Assembly (NCBI RefSeq): GCF_003663885.1
Contig: NZ_RCCE01000010.1
Location: forward strand, 1-58,644
Direction of reading: 5' to 3'
From: Litoreibacter meonggei
Lineage (GTDB): Bacteria; Pseudomonadota; Alphaproteobacteria; Rhodobacterales; Rhodobacteraceae
DNA: 58,644 nucleotides
The notes under the pieces are model-generated. The model ran no database searches. It saw only the letters and a list, made by a program, of their open reading frames with translations, and was not told the origin of the DNA. Below, one piece after another: positions 16,428 through 23,400 of this stretch; the first letter of the stretch is position 1, and every line of letters starts with the position of its first letter. The position numbers and the translations under genes are program-made.

Positions 16428-17321
16428 ATGAGTTCTGAGCTCTACACAGTGTTTTTCGGCTTCACCGAGCGGCCTTTTACCTTGTCGCCCGACCCAGATT
16501 TTCTGTTTTGGTCCAAAAGCCACAAACGCGCTTTCACCGTTTTGGAATATGGGGTCATGACCCGTGCGCCGCTGACTGTCGTTACCGGCGATGTCGGGGC
16601 GGGCAAAACCACACTGGTCCAGCAATTGCTGTCGACGCTGGGCCCGGGGACGACCGTGGGCCTGATCTCCAATGCGCAAGGGGGCAAGGGCGATCTGCTG
16701 CACTGGGTGTTGTACTCTTTGGGCCTGCCGACGGATCCGCAAGACAACTACATTTCAATGTTCCAGCGGTTTCAGGATTTTGTGATTTCGGAATACGCGG
16801 CGAACCGGCATGTGATCCTGGTGATTGACGAGGCGCAGAACCTGACGATCGGGGCGCTTGAGGAACTGCGTATGTTCACCAACATCAATTCCGGCAAGGA
16901 TGAGCTGTTGCAGATGGTTCTGGTGGGCCAGCCCGAATTACGCGACATGGTCACAAGCCCCGGATTGCGCCAGTTTGCCCAACGGGTATCGGCGACCTGC
17001 CATTTGCGCCCGCTCGATGCCAGCGAGACCCGCGACTACATTCGTCACCGGCTACAGCATGTGGGCGGCACCGGAGATGAGATTTCAAGTTTTGCGATTA
17101 AGCTCATCTATCAGGAAACCGGTGGTGTACCGCGTCTGGTCAACAAGCTTTGCGACATGGCCTTGGTTTATGCCGCGTCCGTGGAGCGCACATGCGTCGG
17201 GATTGACCTGATCCGTGAGTTGTTGGCTGACGGGCTGTTCATAAAGACCAAAGAAATAGAGCCGCGCGAGGTGTATGTCTTGCACAACCAGATTAGCTCA
17301 GGCGGAAAAATAGCAGAATGA
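16428..17321 (+). CDS. ExeA-like AAA ATPase of exosortase/EPS loci
   Basis: The product resembles the XrtA-associated ATPase family (ExeA/GspA-like AAA) that accompanies PEP-CTERM polysaccharide loci. Its exact role is not established. It starts FFGFTERPFTLSPDP, typical of this family, followed by Walker A GDVGAGKTT near residue 55 and Walker B VILVIDEAQNL near residue 128. An arginine-rich sensor region (RPLDASETRDYIRHRL) and a GGVPRLVNKLCD block come later. I choose the ATG at 16428 because GAGGGTGG lies eight bases upstream. An upstream TTG at 16410 is less likely. The stop overlaps the next start (ATGA), so the two are translationally coupled. Confidence 0.9.
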   Translation: MSSELYTVFFGFTERPFTLSPDPDFLFWSKSHKRAFTVLEYGVMTRAPLTVVTGDVGAGKTTLVQQLLSTLGPGTTVGLISNAQGGKGDLLHWVLYSLGLPTDPQDNYISMFQRFQDFVISEYAANRHVILVIDEAQNLTIGALEELRMFTNINSGKDELLQMVLVGQPELRDMVTSPGLRQFAQRVSATCHLRPLDASETRDYIRHRLQHVGGTGDEISSFAIKLIYQETGGVPRLVNKLCDMALVYAASVERTCVGIDLIRELLADGLFIKTKEIEPREVYVLHNQISSGGKIAE

Positions 17322-18856
17322 TTTCGGATTTTAAATTTTACTTGAAGCTTCTGTCGCGGCGGTTGCCGGTGATGGTGCTGCTGTTTTTGATGGTGGCGAT
17401 TGCAGGGGCCGTAATCGCATTCCGACTGCCGACCTTATACCAAACGAAGGCCACGCTGCTGGTTGAGTCTGCCCAGATTTCGGATGATCTGGTGCGCTCG
17501 ACCGTGCAGGTCAACGCGTCCGAGCAGCTAGAGGTGATCCAGCAACGGCTGATGACCCGCGCCAACCTGATCGACATCGCCAATCAGGTAAATGTCTTTC
17601 CAAACGCCGCCGAGTTGAGCCCTGACCAGATTGTCGGGGCGATGCGCGCTGCCACCAAAATCAGGCGCACCTCGGGGCGCGATAAGGCGACATTGATGTC
17701 GATCAGCTTCGAAGGGCGGTCCCCTAGAAAGGTCGCCGAGGTGGTCAACCGCTATGTGTCCATCGTGTTGGAGACCAACTCTGCCTTCCGCACCAGAAGC
17801 GCCGAAGGCACGCTGTCGTTTTTCGAGCAGGAGGTAAATACCCTGTCGGAGAACCTTGATATTCAAAGCTCCAAGATTGTTTCTTTCAAAGCCGAGAACG
17901 CCGAGGCTCTACCGGAAAATCTTGATTACCGCTTGGGACGGCAATCACTTTTGCAAGAACGGCTGTCCCGCGCAGAACGCGATCTGGAGGGGCTGGAGGC
18001 ACAGCGCGCCACCATCCAGCGTGTCTTCGAGACGACAGGCACGATCGAGGCGCCGCGGTTCGCCAAGCTGACGCCAGCGCAAGAGCAACTGCGCAACCTT
18101 GAAGGGCAGCTGCGCGTGGCGCTGAGCGTCTACTCGGAGAACAATCCGAAGATCAAAAATCTGCGGGCTCAGATAACGGCGCTCACCGCCGAGGTCGCCG
18201 CGCAGGTGCCGCAAGCTGGCGACGGCACGTCATCAGAAAACCCGCAGGTCACGGCGCTTGATCTTAGTCTGGCAGAGCTGGACTCGCGCATTTCGACCTT
18301 GCGTCAGGAAATCACGGATACAGATACCGAGCTGAACTCCTTGCAGGATACGATCGACCGCACGCCGGCTAATGGCATCGCACTTGGCGCCATGGAGCGC
18401 GATTTGCAAAACATCCAAGCGCTGTATTCCGGTGCGGTAAACCGGCTGGCGCAGGCGCGCATGAGCGAGCGCGTCGAGCTGTCCGGTTCGGGCGAGCGGA
18501 TCTCGGTGCTGGAAGCGGCCAGTGTGCCAACGCAACCCTCCAGCCCCAACCGCCCCGCCATCGTCGCCATGGGTATCGCCGCGGGGCTGGGTTTGGCAGC
18601 GGGCTTGTTTCTTTTGCTAGAGTTTATCAACCAGACCATCCGCCGCCCGGCCGATATCGTCAAAGGGCTTCAGATCACGCCGCTGGCCACGGTGCCACGT
18701 ATCGAGAGTTTGGCACATCGTCGATGGCGGCGGGTCAATCAGGTTCTCTTGCTGGTGATCATTGTGGTTGGTGTGCCTGCAGCTTTATGGGCGATTGATA
18801 CATACTACCTGCCGCTGGATCTTCTGTTCGAGAAGATCAAAGACAAGCTTGTCTGA
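17318..18856 (+). CDS. Polysaccharide co-polymerase, Wzz/GumC family (chain-length determinant)
   Basis: This inner-membrane protein controls polysaccharide chain length with its cognate BY-kinase. The 512-residue product has a first membrane helix (about 16-36) and a Wzz N-domain (LYQTKATLLVESAQI). A long periplasmic coiled-coil region (about 160-370) contains the GNVR-like stretch LYSGAVNRLAQARMSERVEL. The proline-rich VPTQPSSPNRPAI motif sits just before the second membrane helix (about 412-434). A third hydrophobic segment near 472-490 is unusual. The cytosolic kinase domain is absent and is encoded by the gene 44 bp downstream. Confidence 0.92.
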   Translation: MISDFKFYLKLLSRRLPVMVLLFLMVAIAGAVIAFRLPTLYQTKATLLVESAQISDDLVRSTVQVNASEQLEVIQQRLMTRANLIDIANQVNVFPNAAELSPDQIVGAMRAATKIRRTSGRDKATLMSISFEGRSPRKVAEVVNRYVSIVLETNSAFRTRSAEGTLSFFEQEVNTLSENLDIQSSKIVSFKAENAEALPENLDYRLGRQSLLQERLSRAERDLEGLEAQRATIQRVFETTGTIEAPRFAKLTPAQEQLRNLEGQLRVALSVYSENNPKIKNLRAQITALTAEVAAQVPQAGDGTSSENPQVTALDLSLAELDSRISTLRQEITDTDTELNSLQDTIDRTPANGIALGAMERDLQNIQALYSGAVNRLAQARMSERVELSGSGERISVLEAASVPTQPSSPNRPAIVAMGIAAGLGLAAGLFLLLEFINQTIRRPADIVKGLQITPLATVPRIESLAHRRWRRVNQVLLLVIIVVGVPAALWAIDTYYLPLDLLFEKIKDKLV

Positions 18857-18900
18857 TACGATGTTGTCGTCACAAATTTATGATCGAGTAGCGCACTGAT

Positions 18901-19731
18901 ATGGAAAAACTGCAAAAAGCCCTCGGGAAAGCGCGAAAACAGCGTGGTGACGTGACCTCGGACGCGTCGGGACGCAAGGCGTCGGACACGTTGAAAGGTG
19001 GCGTACTGTTGCCTGTTCCGCCCGTCTGGGATGAGTTGACGCCGTTCGAGCCGAACCTGGACGTCTTGATGCATAATCGCGTCATGACGTTGAATGCGCA
19101 GGCCGTGCCGAACCCGTTCGACATTTTGCGCACCAAGGTGTTCTTGTTGATGCGCCAGAACGGCTGGAAGCGCGTGGCGATCACCTCGCCGACAAAATCC
19201 TGCGGCAAGACGACAACTGCATGCAATTTGGCCGTCGGCTTTTCGCGGCAACGTGAAAACCGAACCATGCTGTTTGACGTGGATTTACGCAGGCCCGGGG
19301 TGGCCAAGGTTTTGGGGCATAAACCACAGCACGGCATCAAGTCACTGCTGACAGGTGATGTGACGCCGCAAGAACAGATGCTGCGATTGCGTACGAATGT
19401 GGCGTTGTCGATGGCGCATAATCCGGTTTCCGACCCGACACAGTTGCTGTTGGCGCAGCAGACCTCTGAGGTGCTCGACGACATTCAGACGGAGTTCACT
19501 CCGGATATTATGATCTTTGACTTGCCGCCGATGCTGGTGACCGATGATGCGCGGGCTTTCCTGAAAAATGTTGATTGCGCGCTGATCGTCGCGCGGGCCG
19601 AGCAGACCCGCATGAGCGAGCTCGATATCTGCGAGCGAGAAGTCGGCGAGCACACCAATGTCTTGGGCGTGGTGCTGAACAATTGTCGCCATGTAGCAGA
19701 TGAAGAGCAATATTATGGCGAATATAGCTAA
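18901..19731 (+). CDS. Separate BY-kinase-like ATPase (CpsD/CapB type)
   Basis: Bacterial tyrosine kinases of this family phosphorylate themselves and cycle with the co-polymerase to control export. The 276-residue protein has the expected order. FDILRTKVFLLM is the interaction helix. SPTKSCGKTTTACNLA is the Walker A loop (around residue 98), with a Cys-Gly in place of the common GEGKS. MLFDVDLRRPG is Walker A', and IMIFDLPPML is Walker B. The tail DEEQYYGEYS holds three tyrosines, a short version of the phosphorylated cluster. It follows the Wzz gene in the same operon. Confidence 0.9.
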   Translation: MEKLQKALGKARKQRGDVTSDASGRKASDTLKGGVLLPVPPVWDELTPFEPNLDVLMHNRVMTLNAQAVPNPFDILRTKVFLLMRQNGWKRVAITSPTKSCGKTTTACNLAVGFSRQRENRTMLFDVDLRRPGVAKVLGHKPQHGIKSLLTGDVTPQEQMLRLRTNVALSMAHNPVSDPTQLLLAQQTSEVLDDIQTEFTPDIMIFDLPPMLVTDDARAFLKNVDCALIVARAEQTRMSELDICEREVGEHTNVLGVVLNNCRHVADEEQYYGEYS

Positions 19732-19812
19732 GCCGCTCAGCTGGAGGCAGTAAGGAAATGTTGGTAATTATTAACATAACCTTGATTACAGGGAAGCTTT
19801 AGTGCTTCCGGC

Positions 19813-19833
19813 GCGCGGTATCTTCAACCGCGC
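19813..19833 (+). terminator. Likely terminator after the kinase gene
   Basis: GCGCGGT and ACCGCGC form 7-bp arms with a 7-base loop, followed by CTCTTTCTAT. It lies 82 bp after the kinase stop and 55 bp before the sulfotransferase start. It separates the export operon from the following gene cluster. Confidence 0.55.
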
Positions 19834-19887
19834 CTCTTTCTATAAAACAGTAACTTACCTGCCGGACCGGATTGAAGTAGACATACG

Positions 19888-20688
19888 ATGATAATAAATC
19901 GCGATAAGAATTTTGGATTTGTCCATATTGCGAAATGCGCAGGGTCAACAATTCGCCAACAATTGCGTGAGCAAGATGATGCGGCAGGCAAATTCTATCA
20001 CTCCATAGACCACCCCCAACTCGGCTGGATTAACGGCAACCATGTGCCGTTAGACGTGTTGGCGCGCTATTTTCCAGAAGATTTCGAGGCGCTGCGCGCG
20101 GTGGTATCCTATACGATCGTGCGCGATCCCGTGGACCGCTTTGTTTCCGGCATGTCGCAATATATCCGAGATCAGGGTCAGGAGCCGAGTGAGTTAACCC
20201 CGGCGCAGATCGCAGCGCATGCCGAAGATGTCATTGCGTATATGCAAGGGCTCGAAGGGCTGCCCGACCGCTCCCATATTCTGTTTGCACGGCAAGAAGA
20301 TTATGTCTTTCTCGAAGGCGCGCGCGTGATCACCCATGTCTATGCGATGGACCATGTTGATGCGCTGTTTGAGGTGTTGGAACGCCGGCATGGGCTGACC
20401 CTGATCCGAGACAAGGTCTGGAATCCGACCGTGACCTATCGCTACCCTGCTTTGACAAAGACTTTAAAGTGGCTGAAGGGCGTTGGCCAAAAGCATCTTT
20501 CGATGAAAGCCTATGTGACGCTACGCGAAATCGCGTTTCGAGCGTTCACGCAAAGCGGTGCTCCAAAACTTAATGAAACTCTCATGTCCTCGGAAGCCGT
20601 GATGTCATTTGTTGCTGAGTATTATCCTGCCGATAATGCGCTTTATCATGAGGCAAAGACCGCAGCAGAATTCGACAAAAGCGCCTGA
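19888..20688 (+). CDS. Sulfotransferase, family 2 (PF03567-like)
   Basis: Members transfer sulfate from PAPS to sugar hydroxyls. The 266-residue protein has the 5'-phosphosulfate loop FVHIAKCAGSTIRQQL near its N-terminus. The 3'-phosphate motif TIVRDPVDRFVSGMSQYI lies near residue 77. It is followed by the racemase gene after 106 bp, on the same strand. Whether its target is the polysaccharide or the product of the next genes is open. It is unlike the other five sulfotransferases on this plasmid and comes closest to the carbohydrate type with the HIAKCAGS form. Confidence 0.87.
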   Translation: MIINRDKNFGFVHIAKCAGSTIRQQLREQDDAAGKFYHSIDHPQLGWINGNHVPLDVLARYFPEDFEALRAVVSYTIVRDPVDRFVSGMSQYIRDQGQEPSELTPAQIAAHAEDVIAYMQGLEGLPDRSHILFARQEDYVFLEGARVITHVYAMDHVDALFEVLERRHGLTLIRDKVWNPTVTYRYPALTKTLKWLKGVGQKHLSMKAYVTLREIAFRAFTQSGAPKLNETLMSSEAVMSFVAEYYPADNALYHEAKTAAEFDKSA

Positions 20689-20794
20689 ATGCGTCTTGGG
20701 TCGCGATCCATGGCCAAAGCCCGCAGGGCCAGGCAAAATCTGCGCCAGCTCAAATCTCTTTGTAGGCAGATGTTATCATGTTAGCCCAGAATCC

Positions 20795-21550
20795 ATGAGC
20801 TTACATATTCGCGTCGTTACCCCGATCATTCCTACCGGTTTAACTCAGGCTTCAGATTTTGAAGGGATCTTGGGGCCCGAAGACCGCCTGAGTTATGTTG
20901 AAATCGGCAAGGGCGCAGCCTCTATTGAAACCGAGCTTGATGAGATACTTTCCGCGCCCGATACCGTCGCGAAGATTATTGAAGCTGAGGCCGAAGGCGT
21001 TGACGCTGTCGTTATCGATTGTATGGGCGACCCCGGTTTGCGACCCGCGCGTGAATGTGTCGAAATTCCCGTTCTTGGACCATGCGAGACGACAATGAAC
21101 CTCGCGTGCATTTTGGGGCATCGTTACAGTGTCTTGGCGGTTGCTGCGAATATGCGCGTCCGATTTGAGAACCAAGCCCGCATTTATGGCGCCTGGGACA
21201 AATACGCGTCCACCCGCTCTGTCGATGTCCCGGTCCTTGAATTGGATTGCGAAAGCGATTTGCTAAAGGAAAAGCTATTCGAGCAGGCCATTCTGGCTTT
21301 GGAAAATGACGGGGCTGACACGCTTATAATCGGCTGTACCGGCATGGTGGGCCTTGCACAATCGCTTCAGGAAAAATTGCGCGATGCGGGGTGGTTTGTG
21401 CCAGTGATCGACCCGATTCCGATCACTGTCAAAATTGCAAAAGCCTTGGTGGAAACCGGTATTAGTCATTCAAAAGCTGCCTACCCGAACCCGGAAAAGA
21501 AGCTGAAAAGCGGTCGCGGATATCCTGAGTTTGAAAGCTTTTTGAAGTAG
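20795..21550 (+). CDS. Asp/Glu/hydantoin racemase family protein
   Basis: Enzymes of this family (PF01177) invert a carbon centre next to a carbonyl using two cysteines. The 251-residue product has both: Cys76 in VVIDCMGDPG and Cys181 in LIIGCTGMVGL. The IPVLGPCETTMNLACILG segment lies between them. This pattern fits hydantoin or aspartate racemase-like members. An upstream in-frame start at 20609 would overlap the sulfotransferase gene and encode an unrelated hydrophobic leader, so I use the ATG at 20795, which has only a weak ribosome site. It probably supplies an inverted amino acid or keto acid to the neighbouring cluster, by inference. Confidence 0.85.
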   Translation: MSLHIRVVTPIIPTGLTQASDFEGILGPEDRLSYVEIGKGAASIETELDEILSAPDTVAKIIEAEAEGVDAVVIDCMGDPGLRPARECVEIPVLGPCETTMNLACILGHRYSVLAVAANMRVRFENQARIYGAWDKYASTRSVDVPVLELDCESDLLKEKLFEQAILALENDGADTLIIGCTGMVGLAQSLQEKLRDAGWFVPVIDPIPITVKIAKALVETGISHSKAAYPNPEKKLKSGRGYPEFESFLK

Positions 21551-21711
21551 TAAAACGCCGACGGGGTATGAGGTTTACCGGTAGAGCCTTATGCGCGAAG
21601 TCCTGCTCTCTACAAGCGGCGTTACCTTGACTAGAAACCAAAGATAGCGGACCATGTGCTATTATCGTACGTTTATTGTGTTTTTCGAAATTCGAAAGGT
21701 GTTTTCTTGCC

Positions 21712-21798
21712 ATGGTAAACCACGAATTCGCGCAAACAGCTTTTTCTACCGAAACGTCAATTGAACATAGTGCGCCTGCCAAAGCACGTCATGTATAG
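21712..21798 (+). CDS. Possible 28-codon leader ORF before the CDPS-like gene
   Basis: An ATG preceded by GAAAGGTG opens a 28-residue frame starting MVNHEFAQTAF. It ends with a TAG at 21796-21798, five bases past the ATG at 21791 of the next gene. This geometry suits translational coupling. It could equally be the true N-terminus of the next gene separated by a frameshift. Evidence is only the ribosome site and the overlap. Confidence 0.3.
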   Translation: MVNHEFAQTAFSTETSIEHSAPAKARHV

Positions 21799-22588
21799 CG
21801 GTCGAATGATAAATTCGCTTGCCGATGACGCGGCGGATGTATCTTCGCGAACCGGGCTCAATGTCAGTGAGTTGGTCCCCGCCCAGGAAAGCATGCTGCC
21901 CGGAATTGGTGGTGTTCTAACGAACCGCGCCGGCGATTTTGATTTGGAGGGGCGTGACGCATGGATTTTTATCAGCATCAAGAACAGAGGCTTCAACCGG
22001 CCCTATATTGATAGGTTTATCGACCTGTGCGACGGCTTCGGGCTCAATGGTCATGTGTGTCCGGTCGACGATCCGTATCGCTACAATAGCATGGCGGAAT
22101 TCAAGAGCGATGATTTGCCAGAGGCAGAGGCCGCAAAAATCGAACGTCTGTCTACCGATATAACGCGCATGGTGCAGAAAGCCATTAACGGCAAGCGAAC
22201 CGAGCGTGTGGATATCGTGAAGTGGCGCGACATCGAAGAGAACACACCGAAGACCTACCGCGAGGAACTCAGCGCAGCCTTCCATGGCAGGACACGTATT
22301 CGAGACATCCTGTATGACCATATCAGCTCGGTGAAACAGTTGGACTCGGAGAGATGTTTCGAGCGCTATGCCGAATTCTTTTTGTGCGAAGTGCCGGTCT
22401 TGATTCATGCCTATTACAGCAATGGCCCGACGATGGATATTTATCCCGGCCCGCAACCCAAGTTCTTTTGGCAAATCGAGATGGGCCTTTTTGAACAGGA
22501 ACTGCCAAAACTCACCGCCCTAACCAAAGCCGGACGTTCCATGCTTTATCTGGATACGCACGACCGTTCAGGGGGCGGAAAAAAATGA
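21791..22588 (+). CDS. Cyclodipeptide synthase-like protein (CDPS superfamily)
   Basis: CDPSs join two amino acids from aminoacyl-tRNAs into diketopiperazines. I read this as a divergent member by aligning it from memory with AlbC and YvmC. Numbering uses the longer TTG start at 21761 (275 residues). AWIFISIKNRGFNRPYIDRF (residues 68-86) matches the ISxxNxxF catalytic-serine block (Ser72, Asn75). FFLCEVPVL (206-214) matches the YxxxE-LP helix, with Glu210 present but Phe206 where AlbC has Tyr178. DIYPGPQP (226-233) matches the Tyr202-Pro loop of the XYP subgroup. The ATG at 21791 is chosen because it overlaps the small upstream frame. The stop overlaps the GNAT start (ATGA). Confidence 0.72.
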   Translation: MYSGRMINSLADDAADVSSRTGLNVSELVPAQESMLPGIGGVLTNRAGDFDLEGRDAWIFISIKNRGFNRPYIDRFIDLCDGFGLNGHVCPVDDPYRYNSMAEFKSDDLPEAEAAKIERLSTDITRMVQKAINGKRTERVDIVKWRDIEENTPKTYREELSAAFHGRTRIRDILYDHISSVKQLDSERCFERYAEFFLCEVPVLIHAYYSNGPTMDIYPGPQPKFFWQIEMGLFEQELPKLTALTKAGRSMLYLDTHDRSGGGKK

Positions 22589-23400
22589 CTCATATCGACG
22601 GCCGCCCTGATGGGGCGTCTGAAATATCCGCAGAAGAAATTCTTGCGAGTCATTTCAGTTTGATTTCTCAGCCCGGGACGATTGACTGTGTTAATATCGC
22701 TGGCGCTGACGGCTGGACATCGCCGCATCCACATCCGGTACTCAGCTTGATGCGCTGGACGACAGACGACGAAGCTATTGCGACCGCAGCACTTGACGAA
22801 GTGTTGGAGCGATGCGGCGAAATGGGTCACGGGTTTGACTGGATGACCGGGCCGAGTTGCGCCAAGAGCGGGCTGCTATCCCTCTTGGAAAGCCGTGGTT
22901 TCGTCGGCCCGCCTCTGGAGGTTACAGCGATGGTAAGGGCCATCGCACCGGGCGAGCCGCTGGATCAAGAGGCTGGTATCCGCATTCGGAAGGTTTCTGA
23001 TCATACCGATGACCGTGTTTGGCGGCTTATGGCAAAAGGGTTCGACGTCCCCGACGAGGTCGGGACAATATTTCATAACGCCTATATGACGTCTTCCCCG
23101 CTTCAAAACTCGGACGTCTATGTCGCAATGGTTGATGATGACGATACGCCGGTGGGCGTTGGGTATTTATCCTATATTGGGACGGGCCCTACGGTCTTGC
23201 TCAGAGTATCTTGCACCGAAGAAGGGCATCGAGGGCGCGGCATCTACCGTGCACTTGTGAAACGGCGGCTGCACGATGCGGCGCAGCAGGGCCGAACGCA
23301 CGCCTTTGTACATGCTTATTCTGAAGCCTCAATGCGGGGTCTGAGCGGCCTTGGCTTCACTGATGTCGGTACCCTTCTGCTTCATCGATGGCGGCCATGA
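22585..23400 (+). CDS. GNAT family N-acyltransferase
   Basis: The 271-residue protein carries a C-terminal acetyl-CoA binding GNAT fold. VYVAMVDDDDTPVGVGYLS (about 176-194) is strand 4. VSCTEEGHRGRGIYRALVKR (about 210-229) holds the pyrophosphate-binding RGRGIY loop. AFVHAYSEASMRGLSGLGF is the terminal part. The N-terminal 130 residues form a second, weaker GNAT-like or substrate-binding half. It overlaps both neighbours by four bases (ATGA at each end), so it is almost certainly part of one functional unit with the CDPS-like and NRPS-like proteins. Acylation of their amino group is a reasonable guess. Confidence 0.85.
   Translation: MTHIDGRPDGASEISAEEILASHFSLISQPGTIDCVNIAGADGWTSPHPHPVLSLMRWTTDDEAIATAALDEVLERCGEMGHGFDWMTGPSCAKSGLLSLLESRGFVGPPLEVTAMVRAIAPGEPLDQEAGIRIRKVSDHTDDRVWRLMAKGFDVPDEVGTIFHNAYMTSSPLQNSDVYVAMVDDDDTPVGVGYLSYIGTGPTVLLRVSCTEEGHRGRGIYRALVKRRLHDAAQQGRTHAFVHAYSEASMRGLSGLGFTDVGTLLLHRWRP

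Noticed and set aside
20609-20794. Upstream extension of the racemase gene
   Set aside because: It overlaps the sulfotransferase 3' end, and the added residues are unrelated to racemases. The family's N-terminus starts at 20795.
21581-21614. GTAGAG/CTCTAC inverted pair after the racemase gene as a terminator
   Set aside because: The arms are only six bases with a loop of about 22 bases and no T run.
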